The notes beneath the pieces were generated by a model. It was not told the origin of the DNA. It searched no databases and saw only the letters and a list, made by a program, of their open reading frames with translations. From contig NC_068340.1 in the NCBI RefSeq assembly GCF_014633365.1, forward strand, positions 34,608,328-34,672,327: a stretch of 64,000 bases of DNA. Reading direction: 5' to 3'. Each line of letters starts with the position of its first letter. The first letter of the stretch is position 1. Positions 13,401 to 23,542 of this stretch are shown here, piece after piece. A program made the translations under genes and the position numbers. The stretch is from Diospyros lotus (Eukaryota; Streptophyta; Magnoliopsida; Ericales; Ebenaceae).

Positions 13401-16400
13401 TTCCCTCTTTTTCCGCTGTTGTTTCTAGGTCCAAAGTCAAAGAACTGTACAACTGGAGCAGCTCTCCCTACCCATTTTGTTCAAGGCTTCTAAAGAGTGA
13501 TATGATGTTCACAGTTGTGCTGGCTTCATATTGAGCAACTACATCTCTATTTCAGTAACCATTTATTGACATATTAATAACTATTTATTTCCAATTGATA
13601 GTTCATATTCTGGTTAAAGCTGCTATTCTATTAAAAAGACTGGAAAAACATAGAAAAGAACCAAAGGTGATCAGTACTAACTGGAATTACAGAAGACATG
13701 TTTTAGCCCTCCCTACATGCCAACAAGTAAAATGGAAGAGAAAATTTCTCAAGTGTCTAAAAGATTTGATGATTAACCTAGCCTTACACCTTTTTTTACT
13801 CTTGATCTGATCAGAGAAATAGGAATATTATCATCCTTGAGATGGACACTTAAAAAATTCCTTCAAACCAGGAAGGACTATCTAACAACCAAAAACCTTT
13901 TTGTCGACGTTTAGAATTAGTTGACCGTGATTCGTAGGCCCGCAATGAGAAAAATGAGCACAATAGCAAAGAGGAGAAACAAATGGAATGAATGAAAAAA
14001 CAGTACGCAAGGAAATTTTTACGTGGTTCGACTAGAATGATGCCTAACCTACGATTGTTCTCTGTTTATTCCAACAGAGTAACAGTATATCATTATTCCC
14101 CACCCGCCTTGCAATGGTGTTTTTGAATCCTATTTATAGTGTGGGGTGTTTACAATTTACATAAAGTCCAAAATGATAGGATAATATCATGGAAACAAGA
14201 TATCCTTATCCATTCCATAAAACTAGGAGTGGGTTCCGTATTACCAGGGATCTGGTTTGCCTCAGATAAAGTAGATGGGTCCTTACCTCTAGTTATTCCG
14301 CGGTCTTGTTGTTATGCGAGCTGAACGGTTAGGCCAATGAGCTGAAAGTATTGCTGAGAGCTCGCTTGATTAGCCAGCGAGCTAGGCGCATCGTTGGGAG
14401 CTCGCTTGACTTCGCGGTCTGAGCTTGGGTCTCAGTGACGTGTGATCTTGTTCTGATGAACTCGGCCTTAGGCCTATTGGGTTTCAGGCAATTGGGCCGA
14501 GCTGCTAGGTCGAGTCCAGCCCATAAGAAGTGGTCCGAAAAATATCCATAACACTTTTGCACCTGTATTACAAATATTTTCAGCCTCCCCAATTATGCAT
14601 TTTCATAAGCTAACCTCTGTACTGCCTTCCTGATTCAGCTCAACAGCAATATTAAAACTAAGGAGGGAAGCAGATAAGAGATTCTCTTTTGGTTACTGAG
14701 TCACAGAGGGCAGGAACAAAATGGGGATTCGCAAAGAATCACTTTTTCAACACTACTCTTAGTGCTTCAATTCCTTTGGAATAATACCCAAAGTTCACAT
14801 TTCATGTCTGACAGTTCCTAAAAATTGTGCCCCCTTAAGAACGGACCAAGGAGAATCAGAGCCGGCAATCACCTCACCACTAAAACCACTTAAAGAATAT
14901 AAAAAGATAGTTCAGAAAGTCACGTCTATACCCTTTTTTGAGGGTTTAATGAAAGAATCCTCTTAACAAAAATTGACAAATAGAACAGATTCACTAATAG
15001 AAGGAGACAAGAGATAGCCTTATACCACTAAAAGTTAAAAATTCTATTTTTACTTTATAAGACAGCTATGAGTTAGATTGGATCCACCACACCTTCCCAC
15101 CCCCTCCAAAAAAAAAAACTTGTAGATTCAAAAGAGGAAGTCCTTATTCTATTATTTGGTAGGAAAAGCTGAGTTGGATGATGCAAATGGTTCAAGCTTC
15201 AAAGAAACAGAAAAGAAGATGATAGAAGAAACAGATTCTAGAAGTATATAAAGAAGTAAAATAAGTATAAGTTACTATAATCACAGTGGGTAATACATTA
15301 TCTCTCTCTCCTCTTTATATCTCCTTTTCATAATTCCAACACCTCATATTTACTTTCAGATCTAGTATCATTCTTTGGTCTCAAACCTTTTTACTATGGA
15401 CATAGGCTTAAACAAAAATATCTTTGTGTGGGAATCATAATAGGCAACTGATGCAATTCAGTCTTTTCAGTGAGCTTAACGTGCACTGTCTTTATTAAAG
15501 GGAACAACATCGGAGTTTCTCTTTCCACTAAGGTTTCATATTGGTTCCCAAGGAAACAAAAGTTGTTGAGATGATTTGGTTGACAAGAAATAAACTTTGC
15601 CCCTTGTCTTTGCTGTAAATTTGTGAAACATAATCTTTGAATTTAATGTTATGAATTTGAAAGAACTTATAGCAACAAAAATTGTTCAAATTACCAAATA
15701 AAAAAGTGTGGACCTGGATTTTGAATTCAGTCAGAAGTCCCATTTTGTCTTTGACATCATTGAGTGCCAGAAGGGTTTGTTGGGCTCCAACACGGTCATC
15801 CCAGAAGGAGCTATCTGCTGCTGCCCTCTCCAAATCAGCAAGATCATCTTCCAACTTCTTTAGACCAGCAGAGTCTCTAATCTCTTCAACGCGTCTTGAA
15901 GTAGTTTCAACATCCCTCCTTAGGGAGTAAAAATCTGTCAGCCATATTTCAGACTATTAAGACATGGTTGAGGGTGAGCATTGGTACAAAAAATAAAGTT
16001 GCTCTTTCGTGGCTGGAATCTCATAGTTTTGAGTTGCTGAAACTTCTTTGCAAAAAAGCAAAGATAAGTTTGCATAAAAGAAATGAACATCTGACCCTCG
16101 GAAAGCAGGGAGCATGTGTACTGGGGACACCCTTTTTAAGTAAAAGAAATCAGATAAATAACCTGACTTAAAGGGGCCAGAGCCTTCATACAAAAAACCA
16201 TATGATATTGCAAAAATTAAACTCAGAGATTCAAGTCATCAATGAAATCGACAAGTAAGATTTAATTATGTATATCAATAGTAACATGACCTATCATATC
16301 TCCAATGTAAAGGTCTATCAATCTCAAGGCGCTGACAATGCATGTGGTTAAGGTTAGGGTTGCAATCGAACCGAGCTAAACTTCGTTGAGCTTAGGCTCG

Positions 16401-18103
16401 AGCTTGACTCGAGCCTTAGAGCTCGGCTCGAGCTTGAGCTCGATTAACCTAAACCGAGCTCGAGCTCAACTCAAGCTTGAGCTCGACAAGCTTTTGGCGA
16501 GCCCGAGCATGGGCTTGAGCTCGAATTTGTTAGAATTATTTTTTAAAAAACCTGATAATCTGATATGTAAATAATTAACAAATATAACTTTAAATCGAAC
16601 TTAATAATCAACAAATCCCAATAGCAAACTATGTATTAATTGATTAATCTTCAAGTCACAGTATATCTTATTATCAAAACATTTTAATGAAAAAAGTGTA
16701 TTAAAGTTTTGCACTTAGTTTCTTATCGTCAAAACATTCTCAAAATCAAACTCAACAAAATTTAATGATATTATTATAATAATTTAAAGTTTGATAAATT
16801 TATGTTAAATAATATTTTTATAAAATTATGAATAAATTTATTAATGTATTTATAAACGAGTTTATTCATGAGCTATTCGTAAACTTCTAATTGAGCTTGC
16901 TCGCAAGCTAACGAGTCAAGCTTTACTAAGCTCAATTTTAGCTCGTTTACAAATCGAATTTCAAAGTTAAGTTCAATCTCAGCTCGTTTACCTTAACGAA
17001 CGAACTCCAACAAGCTTTTATCGAGCTGAACACCGAGCCGCTTGCGAACGGATCGGTTCATTTGCGACCCTAGTTAAGGTCTCTACTAATCAAAACTAAA
17101 TGGTTATCATCAAATACATTATAAGCTACTTAACAGAAACAATAAGATTTGACCAGACATACCTTGCACAGCCCATTCCCTTGTTTCAATGCTGTCTCCC
17201 ACACTCAACTGACTCTCCGGTGCCGCAAGTAAAACTGACCAACCCACAGAATGAATTAAAAAACATCAAACAAACATATCTAAACTGTCAAAGTCCAAAT
17301 TAAACTACAATCTGTTACAGGGAAATGTAACTATTATAGAAGTTAGAACCTACACTAATGAAATCTTCTCCGATGAATAACAAGTAATTTACAATGATTG
17401 AAAACAACAACAAAAGTAGAATAAAAAAGGCAGGATCAGTACAACGCAATACAAAAAAAGTCCCATTAGATGTCTTACCCGATTATAGCAAGGCAAATAA
17501 AGCCTTTTAGGCATTATTTAAGCAGGAATTTTACCAATTAGTAACCAATTAGCTGAAAGAAGATGGTAAGTAAAACATAGCAACCGGACGATTGCTGCAG
17601 AAATTTAATTGTACTAAGTTGTAGACAGATGGTATAGAGTAACAGCCACAGAGTTCAAGAAAAATCCCAATAAGACCTAATTAGATTCTACGTAAATGGA
17701 GCAAAACCCAGAAATCCTTCGGGAAGACTAAAGTACAACGTGTACAGAGATACATAGCAGAACGGAGCCATTAAAATTCAAATGAACTGAACTAAACCCA
17801 CAAAGCTGTTGCATAAACAATAGAGTTTCGCATTATTCAGACGCAAGAAAAGAAGGAATAACTAGAAATTCACGCACCGGTTGGAGTAAAACGGGAAGGA
17901 GGCCACAGGCCGGTGGAGGCTGAGGGTGATCGAGAACCAAGAGAGTGGTGAAAGTGAAGGGAGGAAGTGGATTTCAACGGGAATTGGAGAGAGAAAGGTA
18001 ATCTACCGATTTTGGGGGATATTGGGATTGTTGTCGTAGTGGTTATTGAGCAGTATACCGGTGGTCGCAGGACGGATGAAGGCGTAGCGAAGCTTGCCTC
18101 CAT
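1441..18103 (-). CDS. HCF109: Plastid peptide chain release factor 2 (HCF109/PrfB1 type), 7 exons
   Basis: Joined exons in transcript order: 18103-17878, 17234-17163, 15934-15714, 7315-7112, 5471-5256, 2464-2278, 1727-1441 (stop TAG). All have AG acceptors and GT donors and keep phase, giving 470 residues, close to the roughly 460 usual for the family. Seen: a Ser/Thr-rich N-terminus that looks like a plastid transit peptide, the SPF tripeptide (about residues 304-306) that reads UGA, and the GGQ loop (about 350-352, in [12 protein letters not shown]) that triggers peptidyl-tRNA hydrolysis. Family knowledge: Arabidopsis HCF109 terminates UGA-ending plastid ORFs and stabilises their mRNAs. Having both SPF and GGQ separates it from PrfB3, which lacks them. 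The start at 18103 was chosen for its ACCATGG context and transit-like sequence; in-frame ATGs at 18145 and 18217 are alternatives. The gene is stretched to 16.7 kb by transposons in introns 2 to 5. Confidence 0.93.
3137..3312 (-). mobile_element. Au-like tRNA-derived SINE (diverged)
   Basis: Lies in HCF109 intron 5. On the plus strand it begins AGAGTGTCCCCAGTGCACGAGGCTC and continues through a GGGTCAGG stretch to ATTGCTCCATCC. This matches the layout of the better preserved SINE at 5577 in the same orientation. No target duplication is evident. Read on the minus strand, the tRNA-like head is at the 3312 end. Confidence 0.5.
4010..4085 (+). mobile_element. 5' fragment of an Au-like SINE
   Basis: In HCF109 intron 5. 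It reads like the tRNA-related head of the SINE at 5577: AATAAGGTTGCTTC, then TTTGTGATTTGAAGGTCATG and GGATTCAAGT, a degraded Pol III B box. It is on the opposite strand to the other copies, and the body is missing or diverged beyond recognition. Confidence 0.45.
4307..4350. repeat. 22-bp unit in tandem, two copies
   Basis: The unit AAACAAAATTATGGAGAAGC plus AT occurs twice head to tail in HCF109 intron 5. It is probably replication slippage with no evident function. Confidence 0.7.
5207..5262. repeat. Tandem duplication of the HCF109 exon-5 splice donor
   Basis: On the minus strand, the true donor context (GGCAG before GTAACTTCACTATG) is followed 35 nt later by a near copy (AGCAG before GTAATTCACTATG). 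Using the second donor would add 35 nt, shift the frame and reach a stop within six codons. Confidence 0.7.
5577..5736 (-). mobile_element. Au-like SINE with 13-bp target duplication
   Basis: In HCF109 intron 4. It is flanked by exact 13-bp direct repeats GGACCATTGTGCA at 5564-5576 and 5737-5749. Read on the minus strand it starts with a tRNA-like head (GCCTTGGCACAACAGTAAGG as A-box region, then a B-box-like GGCTCAAGTC). It continues through GGGTAAGGCTGTGTACAAT and ends with GTGCACTAGG-like sequence and a short T run, the plan of plant Au SINEs. It is non-coding and depends on LINE machinery. Confidence 0.85.
7422..7843 (+). repeat. Older LTR-like repeat interrupted by the element at 7844 (left part)
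   Basis: It starts TATAACACCCGTAAC, close to the TGTAACACCC start of many gypsy LTRs, and runs directly to the target site of the 7844-12238 insertion. The other half appears to resume after 12243, with CCTATAAATAGGCC (TATA-like) at about 12359. Family and right border are inferred, so confidence is modest. Confidence 0.4.
7844..8165 (-). repeat. 3' LTR of the 7844-12238 element
   Basis: On the plus strand it starts TGTTAAGACCCTAGGATTTG and ends GGGGTCGTGACA. It contains the TATA-like palindromic GCCTATTTATAGGC shared with the related LTRs at 53929 and 56990. It is adjacent to the purine-rich tract (minus strand) at 8166-8185. Confidence 0.88.
8166..8185 (-). promoter_or_regulatory. Polypurine tract of the 7844-12238 element
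   Basis: On the minus strand GAAGGGGTGGGGAT lies directly before the 3' LTR, the standard position for the plus-strand primer of reverse transcription. Confidence 0.65.
8321..9255 (-). pseudogene. Gypsy-type gag fragment with frameshift, plus acidic downstream reading frame
   Basis: Minus strand. A reading frame around 9240-8946 ends in [17 protein letters not shown], typical of Ty3/gypsy Retrotrans_gag. The family continuation [20 protein letters not shown] is found in another frame just downstream, so there is a frameshift near 8945-8950. A further open stretch (8761-8321) is acidic and unrecognised. No zinc knuckle or pol domains follow. The 5' side of the gag frame is fused in frame to the captured NOT2/VIP2 sequence. 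It is presumably non-functional now, although trans-mobilised elements can carry gag only. Confidence 0.75.
9256..9990 (-). pseudogene. Captured processed fragment of NOT2/VIP2 (CCR4-NOT complex subunit)
   Basis: Minus strand, read from 9990 down. Phrases include [57 protein letters not shown], a shifted frame with [19 protein letters not shown] and [15 protein letters not shown], then a TAG, and [20 protein letters not shown] with [12 protein letters not shown] recognise this as the Ser/Gly-rich N-terminal half of plant NOT2/VIP2. Exons appear joined without introns, so it was captured as RNA. It has at least one frameshift (near 9700), a nonsense codon (near 9527) and what looks like a short internal deletion after SQSHV. 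The parent gene is not in this window. The last part is open through into gag, making a NOT2-gag chimeric frame (9483-8926). Confidence 0.85.
10718..11342. mobile_element. hAT-like non-autonomous element (MITE), GC-rich ends
   Basis: It is nested inside the 7844-12238 retroelement. The ends CAGTGTTCAAAAACGCGC and (inverted) TAGTGTTCGAAAATTCGG form terminal inverted repeats. Perfect 8-bp target duplications ATCGCTTG flank it at 10710-10717 and 11343-11350, the hallmark length for hAT transposases. Subterminal regions are full of GCCTAGGCG motifs in both orientations. It has no transposase. The purine-rich middle (about 11000-11180) holds nothing recognisable. Confidence 0.85.
11891..11903 (-). 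promoter_or_regulatory. Primer-binding site of the 7844-12238 element
   Basis: The minus strand reads TGGTATTAGAGCC immediately inside the 5' LTR. It is one base from the common initiator-Met primer site TGGTATCAGAGC. Confidence 0.8.
11906..12238 (-). repeat. 5' LTR of the 7844-12238 element
   Basis: On the plus strand it starts TGTTACGACCCTAGGATTTG and ends GGGGTCGTGACA, forming the inverted termini TGTTACGACC / GGTCGTGACA. It differs from the other LTR by scattered substitutions and an extra TTCCTTGGGGT unit near its end. Confidence 0.88.
12244..13901. other. HCF109 intron 3 remainder, probable old LTR remnant
   Basis: Begins with sequence that looks like the right half of the LTR split at 7843 (TATA-like box at about 12359, followed by GA-rich leader-like DNA to about 12550). 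The rest, to 13901, shows no gene or recognisable repeat. Confidence 0.35.
13902..14553 (-). mobile_element. Solo LTR, 652 bp, TSD CTTTT
   Basis: On the plus strand it runs from TGTCGACGTTTAG to ATATCCATAACA, with TG..CA ends. It is flanked by the perfect 5-bp repeat CTTTT at 13897-13901 and 14554-14558. A TATA-like ACTATAAATAGG on the minus strand (about 14131-14142) indicates minus orientation. No internal region remains, which fits LTR-LTR recombination. It lies in HCF109 intron 3. Confidence 0.85.
14559..15713. other. HCF109 intron 3, 5' part, nothing recognised
   Basis: AT-rich intron sequence with A- and C-runs (about 15095-15118) and a short CT run at about 15300. No gene or defined repeat is seen. 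Confidence 0.4.
16355..17072. mobile_element. hAT-like non-autonomous element, 718 bp, TSD GTTAAGGT
   Basis: Lies in HCF109 intron 2. The ends TAGGGTTGCAATCGAACCGA and (inverted) TAGGGTCGCAAATGAACCGA are terminal inverted repeats. The perfect 8-bp duplication GTTAAGGT is at 16347-16354 and 17073-17080. Subterminal GAGCTCGAGCTT repeats occur in both orientations and the middle is AT-rich with no transposase, so it is mobilised in trans. Confidence 0.9.
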
Positions 18104-20231
18104 GGTTTTTGTGATATTATTCAGAGAGAAGAAGAGTTTTGCCATTGCAGCATTGTGATAAGATAAAGCAGGAACTGACCATGGGCCGCCCTCCTCAAAA
18201 GCCCATTTTAAGAACATTGGAGCATTTTTTTTTTTTTCAAATAAAAATATTCGTAATAGTCCTCTAATTGATAATGATGACGGTAACGCGGTTACAAGTT
18301 TTAGGTATACTTCACACTAGATATTATTAATTTTTTTAGTTTAGGGCACCAATTTTTAACCTTATTTGTACACATTTATCTTAAAAGAATGACCATTTAT
18401 TTAAGTTAAATGGAGCAATGCATAGTGCATGAATTCCTGATTCCATCAATTGTGACGTTTATGACAACTTATATTAGATTCTTTGTATGCTTAATTTATC
18501 ATCGATTAAAGGCTTGGGTGGGTCAAAGAGAAACAATGCCACATCAGATGCAACTAAAAAATAGTTTCTTTTTTTTTTCTTTTTTTGGGCTAAGAAGAGA
18601 TATATATATATATATATATTATAAAAGTTTATACAGATATTTGTACTAAGAAAACTTCAATCAGAAACATAAAGAATAATAAATTGTAAACACAAACACT
18701 GAACACTAATCACTACGATTAATCATCACATATCAAAATAGGTCTTGGGGTCTTGGAAGATATGCTTGGGTAGAAAGACTAGGTTAGGGAATAGCACATA
18801 CAATAGCTAAAGTGAGAATACAAGAGAAGACACTAGATGTTGTTATTTATAATAACACTTTTGTTACTCAATTCTTAACTAATCATTTGACAATGATAAC
18901 CTTAATTTGTAAGCGAGAAAAACAATGGTAACGCACTAATGATAGTGTGGCAGAGTCATTGTTGATGACCTTAATTTGCAAACGAGAAAAATAATGATAA
19001 CGCACTGATGATAGTTTGACAAAGTAACAATGACGAATCTTAGTTTAACCCAAATACTATATTCTAATCAAAGTCAAATCTACCTTCACTAGATGACCAA
19101 GTGGTATTAATCGGACAGAAAGGCAAAGAATTACAAAGATAGATAACAAGGCAAGTGGGGTGATAGAGGTTTGTGGCTCGCAATAGTGTTCTAGCAATGA
19201 GAGATTGGAAAAAGAGAAGAAAGATTGAGAAGAATGACGATAAAGAGTCAAGAAAGAAAAAAGAGTTTGAGAGACGAAAGAACAAAACTGCAATAACATT
19301 CTGTTGTCTATTATTATATATCATTGCCTCTATTATAGTGCCTTGGTCCCTCTATAACTCTATCTCAATTTATCCACTTCACCAATGTTGCGCTAACTTC
19401 TCTTATTTTACAACTCCTCTTTCTCTCGCAAGAGTTGTTGATGTGATAACAACCTTCTATTATTTGATCATTTGAATTAAGAGGGGTTGGTCTTCAATCC
19501 AAACCTTTCCTATTGCCAACCAAAAATAAAGTTGAAAAACTATTTTCGTTTTTATTTTTTCTATCAATTAGAACCATGATCAGGTAATATTTTATAAAAT
19601 TTTTATAATTTAGATCACACCTTCTAATATAATCTTCCCATAAAAATTTGTTACTTTAATTTCCAAGGAGAAGTCTTTATTTGTATTTATGTATGTTATA
19701 AGAACAAATTATTTAACTCATCTTAAACTTAAAGAGTGTCTCATGCACAAACTAGTAGTGTTCATCAAAATGCAATAAAGAAAATAAAAATAAAAATTAT
19801 AAACAAAAGTCCCGTATTCTTTGGGTCAGCCATTCTTTGTATCATCGTTGTGTTATTCAAAAATTACAAAGCCTGGTGAATTCCTTTCCAATCGAGGATC
19901 TGTAAATCTGAAGTTCCCAAAATTCATAGCAACCGATCGAGAAACAAACCTCTCTCCAGCTTGCCATTGCTGAACTTCAGACACCCAGATCCTTAAACAA
20001 AAACTAATTCATCATGTTAATATGAAAGAAAGGGAAAATAAATCAAAATCGAAAACAAAAAGAACAATCTGCAGGCCTAACTATCATCTTCCTTTGATCA
20101 TGGCGTAAACGCAAGCAGGAGGATGACAACAACATGAAGAATCCAAATTAGCAAAATGATCAGTAAGCTAGTTGTGTACACACTTTCCACTTTCTTTCCA
20201 CCGCCGCGGATTCATCTTCAACAACTTAAAA
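18104..20231. other. Intergenic DNA between HCF109 start and BBM stop
   Basis: The HCF109 promoter and 5' UTR should lie just above 18103, and the BBM 3' UTR just below 20232. There is a two-copy 69-bp imperfect tandem repeat at about 18889-19030 (CCTTAATTTG units) and a TA run at 18601-18619. The only protein-like stretch is the orphan exon at 19853-19991. Confidence 0.45.
19853..19991 (-). pseudogene. Orphan exon-like open frame, 45 codons, unidentified
   Basis: On the minus strand, after a plausible acceptor (TTTAAG at 19997-19992), an open frame reads IWVSEVQQWQAGERFVSR and later MNFGNFRFTDPRLERNSPGF, ending FVIFE and TAA. The composition looks like a real globular protein and differs from the AT-rich surroundings. 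I do not recognise it. It could be the last exon of a broken gene, an alternative terminal exon of the upstream BBM transcript, or chance. Confidence 0.3.
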
Positions 20232-21817
20232 TCATGTATCGTTCCACACCGTAAACGTTTGAGATCCGTTGCAAACCGCCGCAATGGCGCCTGCCCTCTG
20301 CGAAAGAGCCGGCACCGCCGTCGGAATCCAGTCGTTACAAGCCGACTGCTGCTGCTGCGATAGATAGTACATGTGACTATTCCTAGGATCCGAGGAACCA
20401 AACATGTTTTCGTACCCAAGCTCCTTAATCTCATTATTCTCCCCGAATCCACTCCCGTGAGTGTTGTTTCCAGCAGCTTCTTGGGATATAACAGTAGTCC
20501 CCAGTGGCATCACATACCCGCCATTGCCATTGCCGCCGGCGCCGGGGAAGCCCACTCCGCCGTAGATGGGGTTGCTGGAGCCGGAGCTGTGCTCAATCGA
20601 GGAGGAGGATTCCATGCTCATCAGATTTTGCAGCTGGAAGAAGTTATGAGGGTTCCCAAGCTGAAGCTGGTTGAGGTCTTGGCCGAAGGCGGCGTGTTCC
20701 GTTTCGGCCGGCTCTTGCTTGCACCACAGTCGACCATATGGGTAGTGGAAGTTGAGTGGCTGAGCTTGCTGGAAGGCAATGGTGGGCCAGTTGGCGCCAT
20801 AACCGCCCATTCCACTGCCGAGATGGGAGCTTATGTTGTCGGCATCGGCTCTCTGGACAGCCTCCATCGCCATTTCAGCCTGCTCGACATCTTTCAGCCG
20901 CTTGGCAGCGCCACCTATCGGCAGCGTGCTGCTCTCTAGAATGCTCTTGACATCGTAGCGGCTCATGTCGAAGTTTGTCACTGCGTTCAGTCCGCGGAAC
21001 TTTATAGCCGCAATGTCATAGGCTTCTGCTGCTTCTTCCTGGGTGCCTAATTAAAGAGTTCAGAGAAGTCAGGCGGGGAAGAGTTGGTATACAGATTTTT
21101 TTGTGAATTTCTGGGCTACTACATGATCCGCCCAATACGCAAAACCAAAAGAAGTTGCTAAATTGTGGGTTTCCGAGGAAAATTAAAGAATCAATTGTAA
21201 ACTTACTGAAAGTTCCCAAGTAAAGATCCTTGTTTCCCGCAACTCTACCGATCCTTGCTTGCCATCTTCCATGCTGGTGGTGTCTAACAACAGACCGAAA
21301 GTTGAGCAAAAGCACAATAATAACAAATATATGAATTCTCTAATTTCAACCATCAAACTTTATATACAAAATATAATCGAGCTCATTAATACTAATTATT
21401 TTAATTATGAAAATTCTAGTTGGGTTTACCTTGTCACTCCTCTGTAGATGGATGCGCCGCGAGAGAACCCACTGCTTTTCCTGCAGGAAGAATGGAACTA
21501 TCAGAAACTGCAGTTAATATGTCATATTGGAGAAAACAACAAAATAAAACGAGAAAAAGTTTTTTTTTTCTTTTTTTAAATTTGTTTACCTCCTAAGAGA
21601 GGCGACGTATTCTTGCCTGGTCATGTGCTTCATTTCTTCAATCTCTTTTTCATAGTTGCTGACCTAAAGTTTCAAATCAACAAAACAAGATAAAATTGTG
21701 AAATATATATATATATATACACACCAACAAGGTGAGTGGATAGAATTCTGCGGCATGTTTCCTTGCTCCTTTTTGCCTAAAGAAATATGCACACAATGAT
21801 TCCGACATGGGGGTGGA

Positions 21818-21850
<33 letters not shown>

Positions 21851-23542
21851 AATACATAAATAGGTGTATAAACACTTGTTAGGGCATGCATTTGGAGAAA
21901 AAGAACGTTGAAATTGACAAGCACTTTGTTCCCAGTTATAGTGCTGAACTAGGAAGTTGACAATGGCGGCAAGGCAACATTAATTGTGAGACACTTACAG
22001 GAAAATTGGTAGTGGTAGTGGGACCCCAGTACTTCAATGCGGCTAGATCATACGCTCTGGCTGCCTTTTCTTCCTTGTCATAACCTCCTACATTTGTACA
22101 TCACATCGATGTTTCAGAAACAACATTATAATGCAGAAAGGGGGTTACCTAGCTAGCTATTACTGTAAATATATATATATAACGAGAACAAAAAGAAAGA
22201 AAAGATGAGAAGGGAGCACTCGAAACTTACCCAGATAGACTGCAGATAGGTTGAAGAAGCACACATGTCAGAAAGGGAAGATACCCGCAGCCACAGATCA
22301 AATTAGGACACAAGTTAGTGCTATATATTTAGAAAACATTGCTAAGAATAATGGCTTCAAAACCTGGTTAATTTCTGATTCTGAATAAAATAAGTTCAAT
22401 CTTAAAATACCCTAATTTTTAAAACAAAGAATGCGCTTTCTTTTTTTGTTTTTCAGTCTTTAGATCCTAATAGAACACACCTTGCCTTCCCTTCCGGGTC
22501 TGCCCTTCTCTCCTGCAACTATTGTCCCATAGATGAGCTTCATATCTGCCAGTCCATCTATGCCTGCGACATAAATATACAGATGTCAATATATATAGAT
22601 ATATATATATAACCAACCGAGTCAGAAGAACAGAAGACTGTTTATCTGAACGATGAGAACCCGCCGTCACTATTTTTACCTGGTGACGCCACGGTATATA
22701 GAAGTTCTCTGGCCGAAAGTGTCAATAGATTTGCGAGGCACGGTCTCTACCGCACCGGTTTGAGCATCAGCCGTTGTCTCCTTGAGCTGTCTGTTATCCG
22801 ACGAAGTACTACTCTCTCCGCCGCCGCCGCCGCCAGCCGAGAGAAGTGGCAGGGGAGTCGTTGTCTGAGAGCCGGTGCTCATCGACAGCGACAAAGTAGA
22901 CTGTGCACCCTTGTTGTCCGGCGGTGCCGGAGAACTCTGTTGGTTCCTCAGCCAGTTCTTGATCATTGAGAGGCCTATCGTGCTGGTGGAGCCGCCGCCG
23001 CCATTATCCATGTTTGTCTCTGACGGAAGCTGCAACGAACAATTTGGATACATTTGGTCAGAAAGTTTCTGCCTGTGATCGGCGAAAGAGTGTCCTCCGA
23101 GAAAGTTCTCGAGCTTCGGCCCATGGTCTTCAAGGTTCTGGTTACTGCATGAGCTTCCCATTAACATAGAAAGCTCCGAGCTGGCCTTGTAGTTACTGCT
23201 CGAGTTCATGTTAACACCTTTCATGTTCCAATCTGCGAAAAAAGACGGCAAAATCAACTCAAAAATCGAAGACCTAGCTTTAATATACAAGGGTTCGCAC
23301 TTTGTAGGTGACAAACCTTGCGATTGATTGTTCCTGTTGAATGCTTCGAATATGCCAAAAGGGGCCGGAAGGTTGAGAGAAGGAACGGTGGAGTCGGAAG
23401 CAAGATCGAAGCATTCACCGGAGACGTCGGCGCCGGAAATTTCTTCGGAGTTGAAGCCCAGACGGGAGACGGCGGAGGCATGTGAATGGTCCTGAGGCTG
23501 CGGCGAGAGGGAAAACCCTAGCCAGTTGTTCATGGAAGCCAT
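20232..23542 (-). CDS. BBM: BABY BOOM-type AINTEGUMENTA-like AP2 transcription factor, 9 exons
   Basis: Exons: 23542-23317, 23232-22680, 22563-22481, 22239-22231 (9 nt), 22087-21999, 21663-21590, 21480-21430, 21283-21207, 21046-20232 (stop TGA). All junctions are GT-AG and in phase; the product has 658 residues. It is a nuclear DNA-binding activator of the euANT/PLETHORA group. Seen: an N-terminus with [10 protein letters not shown], a [12 protein letters not shown] motif near residues 210-225, AP2 repeat 1 at about 253-320 ([11 protein letters not shown], the [20 protein letters not shown] region), the linker with [19 protein letters not shown]2 repeat 2 at about 355-413 ([19 protein letters not shown]), and the C-terminal FTVWNDT. 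Known: BBM/PLT4 promotes embryo and meristem identity. The two N-terminal motifs and the C-terminus favour BBM over ANT or other PLT members. The start at 23542 gives the conserved N-terminus; an in-frame ATG at 23581 adds an unconserved leader. Intron 1 is only 84 nt and has no in-frame stop. Confidence 0.93.
22231..22239 (-). other. BBM: 9-nt micro-exon of BBM
   Basis: TCTATCTGG between a TGCAG acceptor and a GTAAG donor. With the flanking split codons it encodes the Val-Tyr-Leu-Gly turn of the first AP2 repeat. This tiny exon is a conserved trait of the AP2/AINTEGUMENTA group and is easily missed by gene finders. Confidence 0.92.

Noticed and set aside
17870..18217. Upstream in-frame ATG (18217) as start of HCF109
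   Set aside because: The added leader is not transit-like; the ATG at 18103 has a better context and yields a typical plastid transit peptide.
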